A stretch of DNA of 49,963 nt, taken from contig JAGOLK010000008.1 in assembly GCA_017994115.1 (NCBI GenBank), positions 1 to 49,963 of the forward strand. Reading direction: 5' to 3'. The stretch comes from Clostridia bacterium. Lineage in GTDB: Bacteria; Bacillota; Clostridia; Lutisporales; Lutisporaceae. The notes beneath the pieces were generated by a model that saw nothing but the letters and a program-made list of their open reading frames with translations, ran no database searches and was not told the DNA's origin. Below are positions 23,250 to 31,572 of the stretch, one piece after another. Both the position numbers and the translations under genes were made by a program. Each line of letters begins with the position of its first letter. Position 1 is the first letter of the stretch.

Positions 23250-24107
23250 ATGATAGAATACAGAAAGCTTGCTCATGAGGATTATGATGATATATTGGAT
23301 ATCTGTAAGGATATCTGGGGAGGAACCGATTATCTTCCTGAGATTTTTCATAAATGGGTTGATGATAAGGGCTTGTTTCTGGGCGCCGTTGATACTGATG
23401 CCAACAAGGTAATAGGAACAGACAAATATTCTGTGCTGTACGACGGCAGCGGCTGGCTTGAAGGATTGAGAACCCATACGGATTACCGGGGGCGCGGCAT
23501 AGGAAAGGAGCTGGCTTTAAGGACCTTTAATAAAGCCTTGGAGGATCTTGGAAGCGGAAGAATAAATAAAATAGCATTTTCCACCAGTGCTCTCTCGGTT
23601 GAAAGCATCAGTTTGATGACAAAACTCGGTTTCAAGCTGAAGCAGGAGTATAAATTCATCTGGAAGGAATACAGCGATGCGGACAATTCACTGAGCATCG
23701 GAGACTTTGCCGCAGAAAGCTGGAAGCCTTCCTATGACGAATTTGCGAATCTGCCCTATATTAAAAGAAGAGACGGCATTCTGCCTTTTGTGTTTCTCTT
23801 TCAGAAACCCACTCCGGAGCTGTATGAAGAGCTGCTGAAGGAAAAATGCTTCGTATCGATAAACGGGCACAAGGGGCTTTTCAAGTTAAAAGGAGATCCG
23901 CATTTCATAGTGTTTGATGAAAGCTTTGAGGGTATAAATACTTTTATGAATTACTATTTACTGACCCTTGCGGGCAAATGCCTCGTACCGCCTCTGACCT
24001 CGGTTATGCCGGCAGACGCGGAACTGATTGAGGCCCTCCATGCTGCTGGATTCGGCATGATGGACCCTTCAACCTGCGATTATCTGTATTATATATATGA
24101 AGAATGA
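23250..24107 (+). CDS. GNAT-family N-acetyltransferase with C-terminal extension
   Basis: Residues about 1-140 form a GNAT domain: MIEYRKLAHEDYDDILDICK at the start and the acetyl-CoA loop RGRGIGKELALR near 78-89, then KLGFKLKQEYKFIWKEY. Residues about 150-285 are an additional domain of about 130 residues that I do not recognise, resembling the second half of two-domain GNAT proteins. It should move an acetyl group to an amine; the substrate is unknown. AGAAGGGG precedes the ATG. A TATAAT-like box lies near 23153-23158. It converges with the lipid-kinase gene across palindromic element B. Confidence 0.85.
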   Translation: MIEYRKLAHEDYDDILDICKDIWGGTDYLPEIFHKWVDDKGLFLGAVDTDANKVIGTDKYSVLYDGSGWLEGLRTHTDYRGRGIGKELALRTFNKALEDLGSGRINKIAFSTSALSVESISLMTKLGFKLKQEYKFIWKEYSDADNSLSIGDFAAESWKPSYDEFANLPYIKRRDGILPFVFLFQKPTPELYEELLKEKCFVSINGHKGLFKLKGDPHFIVFDESFEGINTFMNYYLLTLAGKCLVPPLTSVMPADAELIEALHAAGFGMMDPSTCDYLYYIYEE

Positions 24108-24111
24108 TGCG

Positions 24112-24398
24112 ACGTATCAGAAGTTTGCATAACCCTCCGCAAGAGGCAGTATAGTATATCGAGGCACACGGATTATGATTTTGACAGGGCTATACTGATA
24201 TGCCCTTGGAAAAGTTCTACCGGTGTCAAAAGGTCCTCCATGACCCGAGACACCTAAGCAGGCCTCCTACCGGCTTCACGAACTTTTTACCAAAGCCATA
24301 TCAGAGGCCTGTTACCAAAATGCATAAAAGTGTGCCCTGCTATACTATACAAGCTCTTGCTTGGTTATGCATACTTATAGTTATGTCGTATTCTTCGT
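24112..24398. repeat. Palindromic intergenic element B, core shared with A1
   Basis: It fills the gap between two convergent genes. Arms pair in blocks: GCATAACC/GGTTATGC, GCAAGAG/CTCTTGC, GTATAGTATA/TATACTATAC, GGCACAC/GTGTGCC, CTGATATG/CATATCAG and AGTTC/GAACT. The minus-strand apex reads GGTAGGAGGCC (24271-24261), then GGTGTC...GGTC-ATGGAG-GACC...GACACC (24254-24222), the same layout as the plus strand of A1. The base pair differs (G-C for C-G) but pairing is kept. The arm sequences are unrelated to A1, which points to selection on structure. Confidence 0.8.
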
Positions 24399-24399
24399 A

Positions 24400-25278
24400 T
24401 TATGGAACGAATACCTTCAAAAAATGCTTTTTGACCTCAATATCCAGGGGGAAGCCCGGCCCCCGTTCTCCGTCAATGTCGGTCTCACAGCCGCCTTCAC
24501 AGGTAATAGCAAGTCTGTTGGTCTGAAAATTATAGAGGTTGGTGTCTCCAATATGCTCTCCCCTCAATATCTTCAAGAATAAAGCAAGTATATTTGTTAT
24601 ATTTGTGTTTTTAACCGCTATTACGTCCAGCAGCCCGTCATCTATCACCGCATTGGGTGCAAGTCTGCTGAAGCCTCCCGCAGAACTGCCGTTCAATATG
24701 AGGAGCAGCAGAAAGTTGTCTTCGATAACATTGCTTCCATACTGAAGCCTCATTTTGAATGGAGTAAATCTGGGTATCTTCTCTATGCCTTTCATGTAAT
24801 AAGCCAGTTTTCCCAAAGCGTTTTTCAAATTCGTATCCGTTTCATAGGCAACATCCGAAAGCAGCCCCGCACTGCATACGTTTAAAAAGTAGCTGTTGTT
24901 GACCCTTCCTATATCAACTTTTTTTATCCTGCCCTTTTGTATTATTTCACAGCAGGCTTCAATATCTCCCGGTATATTAAGGTGTGCTGCAAAATCATTG
25001 GCTGTGCCGAAGGGAAATATCCCGACGGGAAGCTTCAGCTTTCTTGATGCCATTATATTTATAACGCTGCTTAAAGTACCGTCGCCTCCTGAAATGCAAA
25101 CAGCCTCATAGTCCTCATGTATATCAAAAAAAGCCCTGTCAAGTTCACTGACATCAGTGCTTCTGAAAGGAACCATCATATACCCGGCCTGTTGAAACCT
25201 TTCAATGAGATAATCAAGCCTGTCCTTGAAAACGCCTTCTCCGGAGTACGGATTATATATGAATTTCAGCTTTTTCAT
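24400..25278 (-). CDS. Diacylglycerol kinase family lipid kinase (YegS/DagK-like)
   Basis: The 292-residue protein begins MKKLKFIYNPYSGEGVFKDR, the NPxSG start of the family. It has the nucleotide-binding SGGDGTLSSVINIM near 60-73 and PVGIFPFGTANDFAAHLNIP with the GTANDFA motif, followed by a beta-sandwich lipid-binding domain ending in DIDGERGPGFPLDIEV. It should phosphorylate diacylglycerol or a related lipid at the membrane, or sphingoid/phosphatidylglycerol-type lipids. I start at ATG 25278 (GGGGTGAGAG upstream) rather than 25302. Confidence 0.92.
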   Translation of the reverse strand: MKKLKFIYNPYSGEGVFKDRLDYLIERFQQAGYMMVPFRSTDVSELDRAFFDIHEDYEAVCISGGDGTLSSVINIMASRKLKLPVGIFPFGTANDFAAHLNIPGDIEACCEIIQKGRIKKVDIGRVNNSYFLNVCSAGLLSDVAYETDTNLKNALGKLAYYMKGIEKIPRFTPFKMRLQYGSNVIEDNFLLLLILNGSSAGGFSRLAPNAVIDDGLLDVIAVKNTNITNILALFLKILRGEHIGDTNLYNFQTNRLAITCEGGCETDIDGERGPGFPLDIEVKKHFLKVFVP

Positions 25279-25485
25279 GCTCTCACCCCGCTTCACAATC
25301 ATAGTTTATTCTACTAATTCGTGTCATTTTTATTCTATTTGCTTCACGCTAACATTTTACATTGAATTCTATAATAATTATATGCATAGCCAAACGCCAT
25401 GGAAAGCGGCAAATAAAATGATATAATAATTATATGAGGCGGAATTCAAGCCTAAAGCCGTAAACTTATAAGGAGGAAAAATATT

Positions 25486-26682
25486 ATGAAGGAAAAAGGA
25501 ATGATGACCCGACTAACCCATGCCGGCGAGAATGCAATGGCCAAGAAAGCTGCCGCATCTGTCTCAGTGCCGAAGGTTATTCCGATTTACATGAGCAGTG
25601 TATTTTCCTTTGACGATGTGGATACTCTGGATGCCGTGTACGCCGGTACTGCCCAAGGTTATGTCTATTCCCGCATGACGAACCCCGGCACTGACTGTGT
25701 GGAAGAGGTTTTGGCCCAGGCAGAAGACTGCGGCGGCGCCTTAGTGTTTTCCTCCGGTATGGCCGCCATCGTCACCACTATTATTTCTCAGGTAAAATCA
25801 GGCGATCATATTATTTCCTCTCCTGTGCTGTATGGAGGTGTATATGGTTATCTAAAAAATGAACTGCCTCGTTTTGGCGTCGAGGTAACCTTCGCTGATT
25901 TTGAAAAAGACGATATTGAATCCCTGATTCGTTCTAATACAAAGATTCTTTACACCGAGACGATTTCCAATCCCTTAATGGAGGTGGCGGATCTGCCCAC
26001 AATCTCCAAAATTGCACATTCTCATGGCTGCAAGCTGATAGTAGATAATACATTTGCTACTCCCGCCATAGCGCAACCGCTGAAACTGGGTGCTGATATT
26101 TCGGTTTACAGCGCGACAAAGTACTTAGGCGGCCACAGCGACATTACTGGCGGCGCCGTGATGTCTGATGCAGAAAACATCGCTCACATTCACCACTTCC
26201 TCACCCTGTACGGGGCCATTATGGGGCCCTTCGACGCTTGGCTGCTGACCAGGAGCCTGCGCACTTTGGACATGCGCATGGAGCGCCATTCTGCCAACGC
26301 CTTGAAGGTCGCGGAGTTCTTTGAAAAGCATCCCAAAATTGAGAGGGTCTACTATCCCGGTCTGGCTTCCTCCCCCTATAAGAAACGGACTCAGGAATTC
26401 TTTACAGACGGCCGTTGCGGGGGTATGCTGTCTGCTGATATTGCCGGCGGTGAAAAGGGTGCCTGCACTTTCATCCGCGAGTGTAAGAACATCAAGTTTG
26501 TTCCCAGCCTTGCCGGTGTTGCCACCTCAATATCCTACCCGGCAAAAACCTCTCATCGTGCGTATTCTCCTCAGGAGCTGAAAAACGTTGGTATCTCAAT
26601 GGGTTTATTGAGATTCTCCGTTGGCCTTGAGAGTATTGACGACGTGCTGGAGGAATTCGATGCGGCTTTGAAGAAGGTCTGA
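25486..26682 (+). CDS. PLP-dependent trans-sulfuration enzyme, methionine gamma-lyase-like
   Basis: The 398-residue protein belongs to the Cys/Met-metabolism PLP family: SSGMAAIVTTI near 89-99, LYGGVYGYL at 115-123, IVDNTFATP at 185-193 (Asp187 pairs with the cofactor) and SATKYLGGHSD with the PLP lysine at 212. The C-terminus has LRFSVGLESIDD. It should cleave or exchange a gamma- or beta-substituent of a sulfur amino acid. The cysteine that marks true methionine gamma-lyase after LYG is Gly here, so cystathionine lyase or synthase and homocysteine-forming enzymes remain open. GAGGCGG/AAGGAGG sites precede the ATG. GC content and codon choice (many GGC, GCC) are higher than in neighbours, suggesting acquisition. 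Confidence 0.88.
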   Translation: MKEKGMMTRLTHAGENAMAKKAAASVSVPKVIPIYMSSVFSFDDVDTLDAVYAGTAQGYVYSRMTNPGTDCVEEVLAQAEDCGGALVFSSGMAAIVTTIISQVKSGDHIISSPVLYGGVYGYLKNELPRFGVEVTFADFEKDDIESLIRSNTKILYTETISNPLMEVADLPTISKIAHSHGCKLIVDNTFATPAIAQPLKLGADISVYSATKYLGGHSDITGGAVMSDAENIAHIHHFLTLYGAIMGPFDAWLLTRSLRTLDMRMERHSANALKVAEFFEKHPKIERVYYPGLASSPYKKRTQEFFTDGRCGGMLSADIAGGEKGACTFIRECKNIKFVPSLAGVATSISYPAKTSHRAYSPQELKNVGISMGLLRFSVGLESIDDVLEEFDAALKKV

Positions 26683-26720
26683 TTTTTAATTTTTGTGATC
26701 AATGCGGCAAAAAATAAAAA

Positions 26721-26738
26721 AACTGCATTATTGCAGTT
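26721..26738 (-). terminator. Terminator-like hairpin next to a tRNA fragment
   Basis: AACTGCA-TTAT-TGCAGTT, followed on the minus strand by seven T. It lies 11 nt beyond the truncated tRNA 3' end and resembles the hairpin after the intact tRNA-Ser(GCT). Confidence 0.75.
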
Positions 26739-26748
26739 GATATTCAAA

Positions 26749-26772
26749 ATGGCGGAGAAGGAGGGATTCGAA
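26749..26772 (-). pseudogene. 24-nt tRNA-Ser 3'-end fragment (att scar candidate)
   Basis: These 24 nt are identical to the 3' end of tRNA-Ser(GCT) at 26928-26951, up to the T-loop GGATTCGAA, after which the two diverge completely. A terminator-like hairpin follows on the minus strand, as it does after the intact gene. This is what remains at the far end of an element that integrated in the tRNA 3' end, or of a partial tandem duplication. Confidence 0.8.
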
Positions 26773-26900
26773 GCCGGGAGGCCGGCAGCCGCACTTTATC
26801 AGTGGATTTTGATTCTATGCATCTCTCGAAAACTATGGATTTTTATATGCTTAATGGCCTTTCTATGAGGGTTCTCACCCTCCTTCTGCATAAACAAATA

Positions 26901-26918
26901 AACTGCCTTTCGGCAGTT
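26901..26918 (-). terminator. Terminator of tRNA-Ser(GCT)
   Basis: AACTGCC-TTTC-GGCAGTT lies 10 nt after the tRNA 3' end on the minus strand. The following sequence TTATTTG is only moderately T-rich. Confidence 0.65.
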
Positions 26919-26928
26919 AATTTCTTTA

Positions 26929-27021
26929 TGGCGGAGAAGGAGGGATTCGAACCCTCGCGCCAGTTTCCCGACCTACGCCCTTAGCAGGGGCGCCTCTTCG
27001 ACCAAACTTGAGTACTTCTCC
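26929..27021 (-). tRNA. tRNA-Ser(GCT)
   Basis: The minus strand starts GGAGAAGTACTCAAG, has an anticodon loop TGCTAAG within GCCCC/GGGGC-type stems (anticodon GCT), a long variable arm, the T-arm GGTTCGAATCC and acceptor CTTCTCC-G-CCA. CCA is encoded. Confidence 0.95.
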
Positions 27022-27055
27022 TTGGACTACTTAAAAATTTTTTATAAAATTAAAA

Positions 27056-27145
27056 TGGAGGAGAGAGAGGGATTCGAACCCTCGGACGCTGTAACACGCC
27101 TCTGGTTTTCAAGACCAGCTCCATAAACCACTCGAACATCTCTCC
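27056..27145 (-). tRNA. tRNA-Ser(TGA)
   Basis: The minus strand starts GGAGAGATGTTCGAG, anticodon loop TCTTGAAAA within CTGG/CCAG (anticodon TGA), a long variable arm, T-arm GGTTCGAATCC and 3' TCTCTCC-T-CCA. The discriminator base is T (U in RNA), whereas the other two serine tRNAs here carry G. Confidence 0.93.
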
Positions 27146-27283
27146 TAACGTGAACAATATACATTATAACAATATTAATTTTTGGTGTCAATAAACAAAT
27201 ATTATGATATTTAGTCTGCTAATTACACCGTATCATAAACTTGGCACAGATAATAATATTATCATTTCATTATGCAAATGCTC

Positions 27284-28573
27284 TTATACCGTAAAATTGC
27301 TTATACTCCCTTTAAGCTTTTTAGCAAGCTCGGATAGTGTCTCGGCTGATTCCAATATGCTTCGAACCGCATTTGCCTGTTCATCAGTTGAAGCAGATAC
27401 TTCTTCGGTTGCAGCAGCGACTTGTTCTGATATCTTGGCAATCTGTCCGATTGTTGTTTCTGCTTGCCTGGCATTTTTTGTTATATTTACTGATTCTGCA
27501 TTAACCGCTCTTATATTGGCAGACATTTCCGACACTGCTTCAAATATTCCGGCGAAAGATTTTACCGTAGCGGACATGGCTTTTTGCTGTTCATCTGCAA
27601 TGTTTTCAACTTTAGCCATTTCCTGAACCACTTTTACTATATCCGATTGAACTTCTCTGATCAATTCTTCAATTTTTTGTACTGAGTTTCCGGATTGTTC
27701 TGCAAGCTTTCTTACTTCATTTGCTACTACTGCAAAACCTTTTCCCTGTTCACCGGCTCTTGCCGCTTCAATGGCTGCATTGAGAGAGAGCATGTTTGTC
27801 TGTTCAGCTATGCCGTTGATTACCAGCAATATATCTCCAATTTCTTTAGACTTCTCTGCCAGTGCCGAAACGGCACTGCTCACGCTTGCGACAAATACTC
27901 TGTTCTCATTAATTTTTACTTCTTGATAATTTACTGAATTCTCTCCCGACTTAACGGTATCAATGGCTCTCTCCGCCAGCTTATCCGTATCATCCATGTC
28001 TGAGGTTATTTTGCCTAATCCGCTTACTATGCCGCTGATAGAATTGCTTATTTCTTCAATTGAACCTGCCTGCTCAACAGCACCCTTGGCAAGCTCATTA
28101 AGCGCAGCTGCTGTCTGTTCGGATATAGTGCTCAGTACCTGAATTGATTTCTTCATTTCCAAAGGAGCTGCAGATACCCGGGAACCTACTTCCATTACAT
28201 CTTTAACCGTGCTTTTCAGATTTGACACTGATTCATTAAGGCTTTCTATTATTTCTGACTGCCCTCCTGCTTTGCTCGGGTCGATCCGATATGTTATGTT
28301 GCTGTTCTTAAGATTATCTGCCAGATTGCTTATTTCATTCAGCGGTTTTATAAACTTCGAATAATTTCTAAAGGATGCCATTATTCCTAACATTATTCCG
28401 GCTAACAGGTAGCAAGCTATGGACAATTTAAGCTGAAGGCCTTCCAGCCTGACGATATAAACGGACATCAGCGTGCCGGCTATTCCGGCAAGCGGTGCTA
28501 CCATAAGGAGTGTTTGAACTATGTACCTTGATAAAGTAGAATGCTTATGCTTTTTTGCTGCTTTTTCGGACAT
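27284..28573 (-). CDS. Methyl-accepting chemotaxis protein without sensor domain
   Basis: The 429-residue protein has two closely spaced membrane helices (about 18-41 and 48-67) with almost no outer loop, a HAMP domain (about 68-125) and a complete signalling hairpin with tip [20 protein letters not shown] and [17 protein letters not shown]. It should therefore bind CheA/CheW normally. With no ligand domain it may sense membrane or cytoplasmic conditions or respond through partner proteins. A GGGGGTGA site precedes the ATG. No other che genes are in the window. Confidence 0.93.
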   Translation of the reverse strand: MSEKAAKKHKHSTLSRYIVQTLLMVAPLAGIAGTLMSVYIVRLEGLQLKLSIACYLLAGIMLGIMASFRNYSKFIKPLNEISNLADNLKNSNITYRIDPSKAGGQSEIIESLNESVSNLKSTVKDVMEVGSRVSAAPLEMKKSIQVLSTISEQTAAALNELAKGAVEQAGSIEEISNSISGIVSGLGKITSDMDDTDKLAERAIDTVKSGENSVNYQEVKINENRVFVASVSSAVSALAEKSKEIGDILLVINGIAEQTNMLSLNAAIEAARAGEQGKGFAVVANEVRKLAEQSGNSVQKIEELIREVQSDIVKVVQEMAKVENIADEQQKAMSATVKSFAGIFEAVSEMSANIRAVNAESVNITKNARQAETTIGQIAKISEQVAAATEEVSASTDEQANAVRSILESAETLSELAKKLKGSISNFTV

Positions 28574-28657
28574 TTTTTATCACCCCCGCATAATTATTGA
28601 ATAAGTGCCTATTATAATTCTATCAAATTCTTATAAACACTACAATGAACAATGCAA

Positions 28658-28680
28658 AAACGTGTCGGATTGACACGTTT
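28658..28680 (-). terminator. Terminator of serS
   Basis: AAACGTGTC and GACACGTTT pair over 5 nt, followed on the minus strand by a T-run. It lies 14 nt past the serS stop codon. Confidence 0.85.
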
Positions 28681-28693
28681 CTTATAAAATTTC

Positions 28694-29968
28694 TTACGCC
28701 TTTGTTATTTTGTCCAAACCTCCCATATAAGGCCTCAGAACCTCAGGTATTATAACGCTTCCGTCACCCTGCTGGAAGTTTTCAAGTATGGCCGCTACTG
28801 TTCTTCCCACAGCCAAGCCTGAGCCGTTGAGAGTATGAACAAATCTGGGTTTTTCCTTGGGCTCGGGCCTGAATTTAATATCTGCCCTTCTTGCCTGGAA
28901 ATCTTCAAAATTACTGCAGGAGGATATTTCTACATACCTTCCGTAGCTCGGCATCCAAACCTCCAAATCATAGGTCTTTGCAGAAGAAAAGCCTAAATCT
29001 CCGGCACACAGGCAAACCACCCTGTAAGGAAGCTTTAAGAGCTTCAATATCCTTTCCGCATCCTCAGTCAGCTTCTCCAGTTCTTCATATGAATTATCAG
29101 GATTAGTAAATTTCACAAGCTCTACCTTATTGAACTGATGCTGCCTTATAAGCCCTCTTGTATCCCTTCCTGCAGAACCCGCTTCAGCCCTGAAGCAGGC
29201 AGTATATGCCGTATGCTTTATAGGCAGCATGCTGCCGTCTAAAATCTGCTCCCTGTACATATTTGTAACCGGTACTTCTGCAGTGGGTACAAGGAAATAT
29301 TCCGTATTCTGAACCTTAAAGGCATCCTCTTCAAACTTCGGCAGCTGGCCTGTTCCCGTCATGCTTCTCCTGTGAACCATAAAAGGAGGGAATATTTCCG
29401 TATAGCCGTTTTCGGTGTGCGTATCCAGCATGAAGTTTATCAATGCTCTCTCCAGTTTTGCCCCAAGCCCTCTGTAAAAGGTGAATCTTGCTCCCGTCAC
29501 CTTTCCTGCGGTTTCAAAGTCCAGTATGTTGAGATCGACACCGATATCCCAATGGGCCTTTGGCTCATATTCAAACTTAGTCGGTTCTCCCTGCTTTCGG
29601 ATTTCCACATTGTCCGCATCGGAGCTGCCGTCAGGTATGCCTTCATAAGGAGTATTTGGTATGGTCAGGAGTATGCCCGTTATTTCCTCATCCAGATTTC
29701 TTACCCTCTCATCCATTTCCTTTATCTTTTCAGACACCTGTCTCATTTCAAGAACCACAGCCTCGGCATCCTGCTTCGCTCTCTTAAGCTTTGCAACCTC
29801 TTCGGAAACTTTGTTTTTTCTGCTTTTAAGCTCCTCTACCTCATAAATAACCTGTCTTCTTTGTTCATCAAGCTTCAGAACCTCATCAATCCTGAACTCC
29901 TGTCCTCTTCTTGAGAGCTTTCTTTTTACCTCCTCAGGATTGGATCTGATTGCTCTGATATCCAGCAT
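28694..29968 (-). CDS. serS: Serine--tRNA ligase
   Basis: The 424-residue protein is a full-length class II enzyme: an N-terminal coiled-coil arm (about 25-105) that grips the long variable arm of tRNA-Ser, then the catalytic domain with motif 2 ([18 protein letters not shown]) and motif 3 ([19 protein letters not shown]). It joins serine to tRNA-Ser using ATP in the cytoplasm. The start ATG at 29968 has a GGAGGAAA site. A T-box leader with a UCC specifier upstream gives control by uncharged tRNA-Ser(GGA), whose gene is at 8580-8670. Confidence 0.98.
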   Translation of the reverse strand: MLDIRAIRSNPEEVKRKLSRRGQEFRIDEVLKLDEQRRQVIYEVEELKSRKNKVSEEVAKLKRAKQDAEAVVLEMRQVSEKIKEMDERVRNLDEEITGILLTIPNTPYEGIPDGSSDADNVEIRKQGEPTKFEYEPKAHWDIGVDLNILDFETAGKVTGARFTFYRGLGAKLERALINFMLDTHTENGYTEIFPPFMVHRRSMTGTGQLPKFEEDAFKVQNTEYFLVPTAEVPVTNMYREQILDGSMLPIKHTAYTACFRAEAGSAGRDTRGLIRQHQFNKVELVKFTNPDNSYEELEKLTEDAERILKLLKLPYRVVCLCAGDLGFSSAKTYDLEVWMPSYGRYVEISSCSNFEDFQARRADIKFRPEPKEKPRFVHTLNGSGLAVGRTVAAILENFQQGDGSVIIPEVLRPYMGGLDKITKA

Positions 29969-30003
29969 AGTGTTTTCCTCCTTTTTTTTGAATAGAAAAT
30001 ATA

Positions 30004-30274
30004 AAAGCCTTTCTTCCCCATGAAAAGGGACGAAAGGCTTTCCGCGTTGCCACCCTAATTAGCAGTAACCAATTTCACTGCTCTCTCATATGTTTAACGG
30101 CTGTACCGGTACTGCTCCTCGCAGACTGCTCCGGGATGGATGGCTTTAAGCTGCCAGCCGGCTTGCACCTGCCGCCCGCTCTCTTAATGGCTCACTTATA
30201 GCTTTTCCCTTCAACGCATTTCATATGTTTTACATATTTTAAACTATTCTACTACTAATTATTCACTTTTGCAA
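30004..30274 (-). promoter_or_regulatory. serS T-box leader with promoter
   Basis: On the minus strand -35 TTGCAA (30269-30274), 17 bp and -10 TAGAAT (30246-30251) start an RNA near 30239. It contains stem I (GCGGGCGGCAGGTGCAAGCC), a probable specifier TCC (30138-30140) followed by A, the T-box motif AGGGTGGCAACGCGG (30042-30056) and the terminator AAAGCCTTTC / GAAAGGCTTT (30004-30041). Uncharged tRNA-Ser should pair with the T-box bulge and form the antiterminator. The specifier was placed by comparison with the proS leader. Confidence 0.9.
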
Positions 30275-30285
30275 TAGAAACTTCA

Positions 30286-30510
30286 TCATCCGCCCCCCAT
30301 GGGAGGAAATATTGATAAAAGGTCATTGTCATAAAGCACCTGATCTGACTTTCCGCTTCTCCCATTAATCAGCAGAATCGCCACATCCTTTATATCAATA
30401 TTGAGTAAGCCGAGGACTTCAGCAGGGGTAGCGCCTTCATCCGCTTCAAGGGTTATTTCTTTACCCCGGCTTTCTCTTAATGTTGCAAAAAGCTTTACAC
30501 GGATATTCAT
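30286..30510 (-). CDS. MoaD/ThiS-like sulfur carrier protein
   Basis: The 74-residue protein begins MNIRVKLFATLRESRGKEIT and ends FPPMGGG, a ubiquitin-like fold with the C-terminal Gly-Gly that is thiocarboxylated in molybdopterin synthesis. I start at ATG 30510 with GGGGGAA 5 nt upstream. The site lies just after the stop of the radical SAM gene, so the two are coupled. As third gene after an AOR and a radical SAM maturase, it probably supplies sulfur for the tungsten-pterin cofactor. No MoaE is encoded in the window. Confidence 0.85.
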   Translation of the reverse strand: MNIRVKLFATLRESRGKEITLEADEGATPAEVLGLLNIDIKDVAILLINGRSGKSDQVLYDNDLLSIFPPMGGG

Positions 30511-30520
30511 GTAATTCCCC

Positions 30521-31561
30521 CTATATGCAAATGGCAATCCTTCTGGACCATAGACAGTCCGCACAGGCCGGTGCATTCCCGTTGCAATCCATTTCGCTGC
30601 TTCTCACAAAATCACAGCCATCGGATAAATCACAATCAATGCATGAGGGATAGCGGCTGCAAAGCACCATATCCCTAAATCCGGTATAAGCCTTGCTATC
30701 CCACAGTTCTTGAAGGCTATGCCCATTTATGCTGCCAAAGCTGTAAGGCTGCACCTTTTTCCTCCTGCCGAATACATATTCATCGTACCGATGTGATAAA
30801 CGGTGGCATGGACTTACTTCTCCCGATGCACAAACATATGTTGAATCCGACTCTACAAAGCTGCATCTGCGTTCTGTCTTAAGCTCCCAGTTGGGCAGCA
30901 GAACCTGGATCCCTTTTTTTAGTGATTTCCGGCAAATACTGTCCATGTATTTCTTGATTACATCATCCTTATATCTGGAATAAAGTATTTTATCTTTATC
31001 CTCCTGTGTCGTTGGGATAAGATTTGACACTATAAGGGTTTTAATATGCAATGCGGCAGCCAGGTCCACCACTCCAGTCAAATCTTCCCGGTTATCTGCG
31101 GAAAGGACAAATTGGATAAATATTTCCGGCTTTGTGCTGCCCGACCGGCCTTTGGCCTCCTGAATCTGTCCTATTGTGCTGCAAACCTGTTCCAGCCCGG
31201 CACCCCTGATTTTATAAAAACGCTCTTCCAGGCCGTCGACGGAAAACACTATCCTGCTTGCGTTATGCGCCATTAATTCTATTTTTTCCTGTTCTTCTAT
31301 AATACCATTGGTTGTTATGGTCAGGTTATACCGGCTCAAAGCCTTGACTGCCCGGAAAAAATGCTCCGATACCGTCGGTTCGCCAATACCTCCCAAAACA
31401 ACCTCCTTAAGCTCTTGCAGTTCGTAAATATTCTCCAGCAGGGTCCGGAAGGTTTCTTCCTTCATATCTCCGCTGCTGCCGCTCCATGACCTCCTATAAC
31501 ATATGGCGCAATTCAAGTTGCATTGGTCTGTCAGCTCAAGATATAGCCTTCTTATTGGCAT
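30521..31561 (-). CDS. Radical SAM protein, tungsten-cofactor maturase-like
   Basis: The 346-residue protein has the CxxxCxxC motif at Cys14, Cys18 and Cys21 (CNLNCAIC), a radical SAM barrel with VVLGGIGEPTVS for SAM binding, and a SPASM-like C-terminal region with many cysteines (CASGEVSPC, then CIDCDLSDGC and CADC), which would hold extra iron-sulfur clusters. Its position directly after an AOR gene matches the family annotated as radical SAM maturases of tungsten cofactor oxidoreductases. It probably modifies the cofactor or a residue of the AOR. It starts 11 bp after the AOR stop. Confidence 0.85.
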   Translation of the reverse strand: MPIRRLYLELTDQCNLNCAICYRRSWSGSSGDMKEETFRTLLENIYELQELKEVVLGGIGEPTVSEHFFRAVKALSRYNLTITTNGIIEEQEKIELMAHNASRIVFSVDGLEERFYKIRGAGLEQVCSTIGQIQEAKGRSGSTKPEIFIQFVLSADNREDLTGVVDLAAALHIKTLIVSNLIPTTQEDKDKILYSRYKDDVIKKYMDSICRKSLKKGIQVLLPNWELKTERRCSFVESDSTYVCASGEVSPCHRLSHRYDEYVFGRRKKVQPYSFGSINGHSLQELWDSKAYTGFRDMVLCSRYPSCIDCDLSDGCDFVRSSEMDCNGNAPACADCLWSRRIAICI

Positions 31562-31572
31562 AATTCCACCAA

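Noticed and set aside
11451..24398. Known riboswitch or intron class for elements A and B
   Set aside because: No T-box, S-box or group I/II signature was recognised; the class remains unknown.
26749..26840. An additional complete tRNA gene
   Set aside because: Identity to tRNA-Ser stops after 24 nt at the T-loop; no anticodon or acceptor 5' strand follows.
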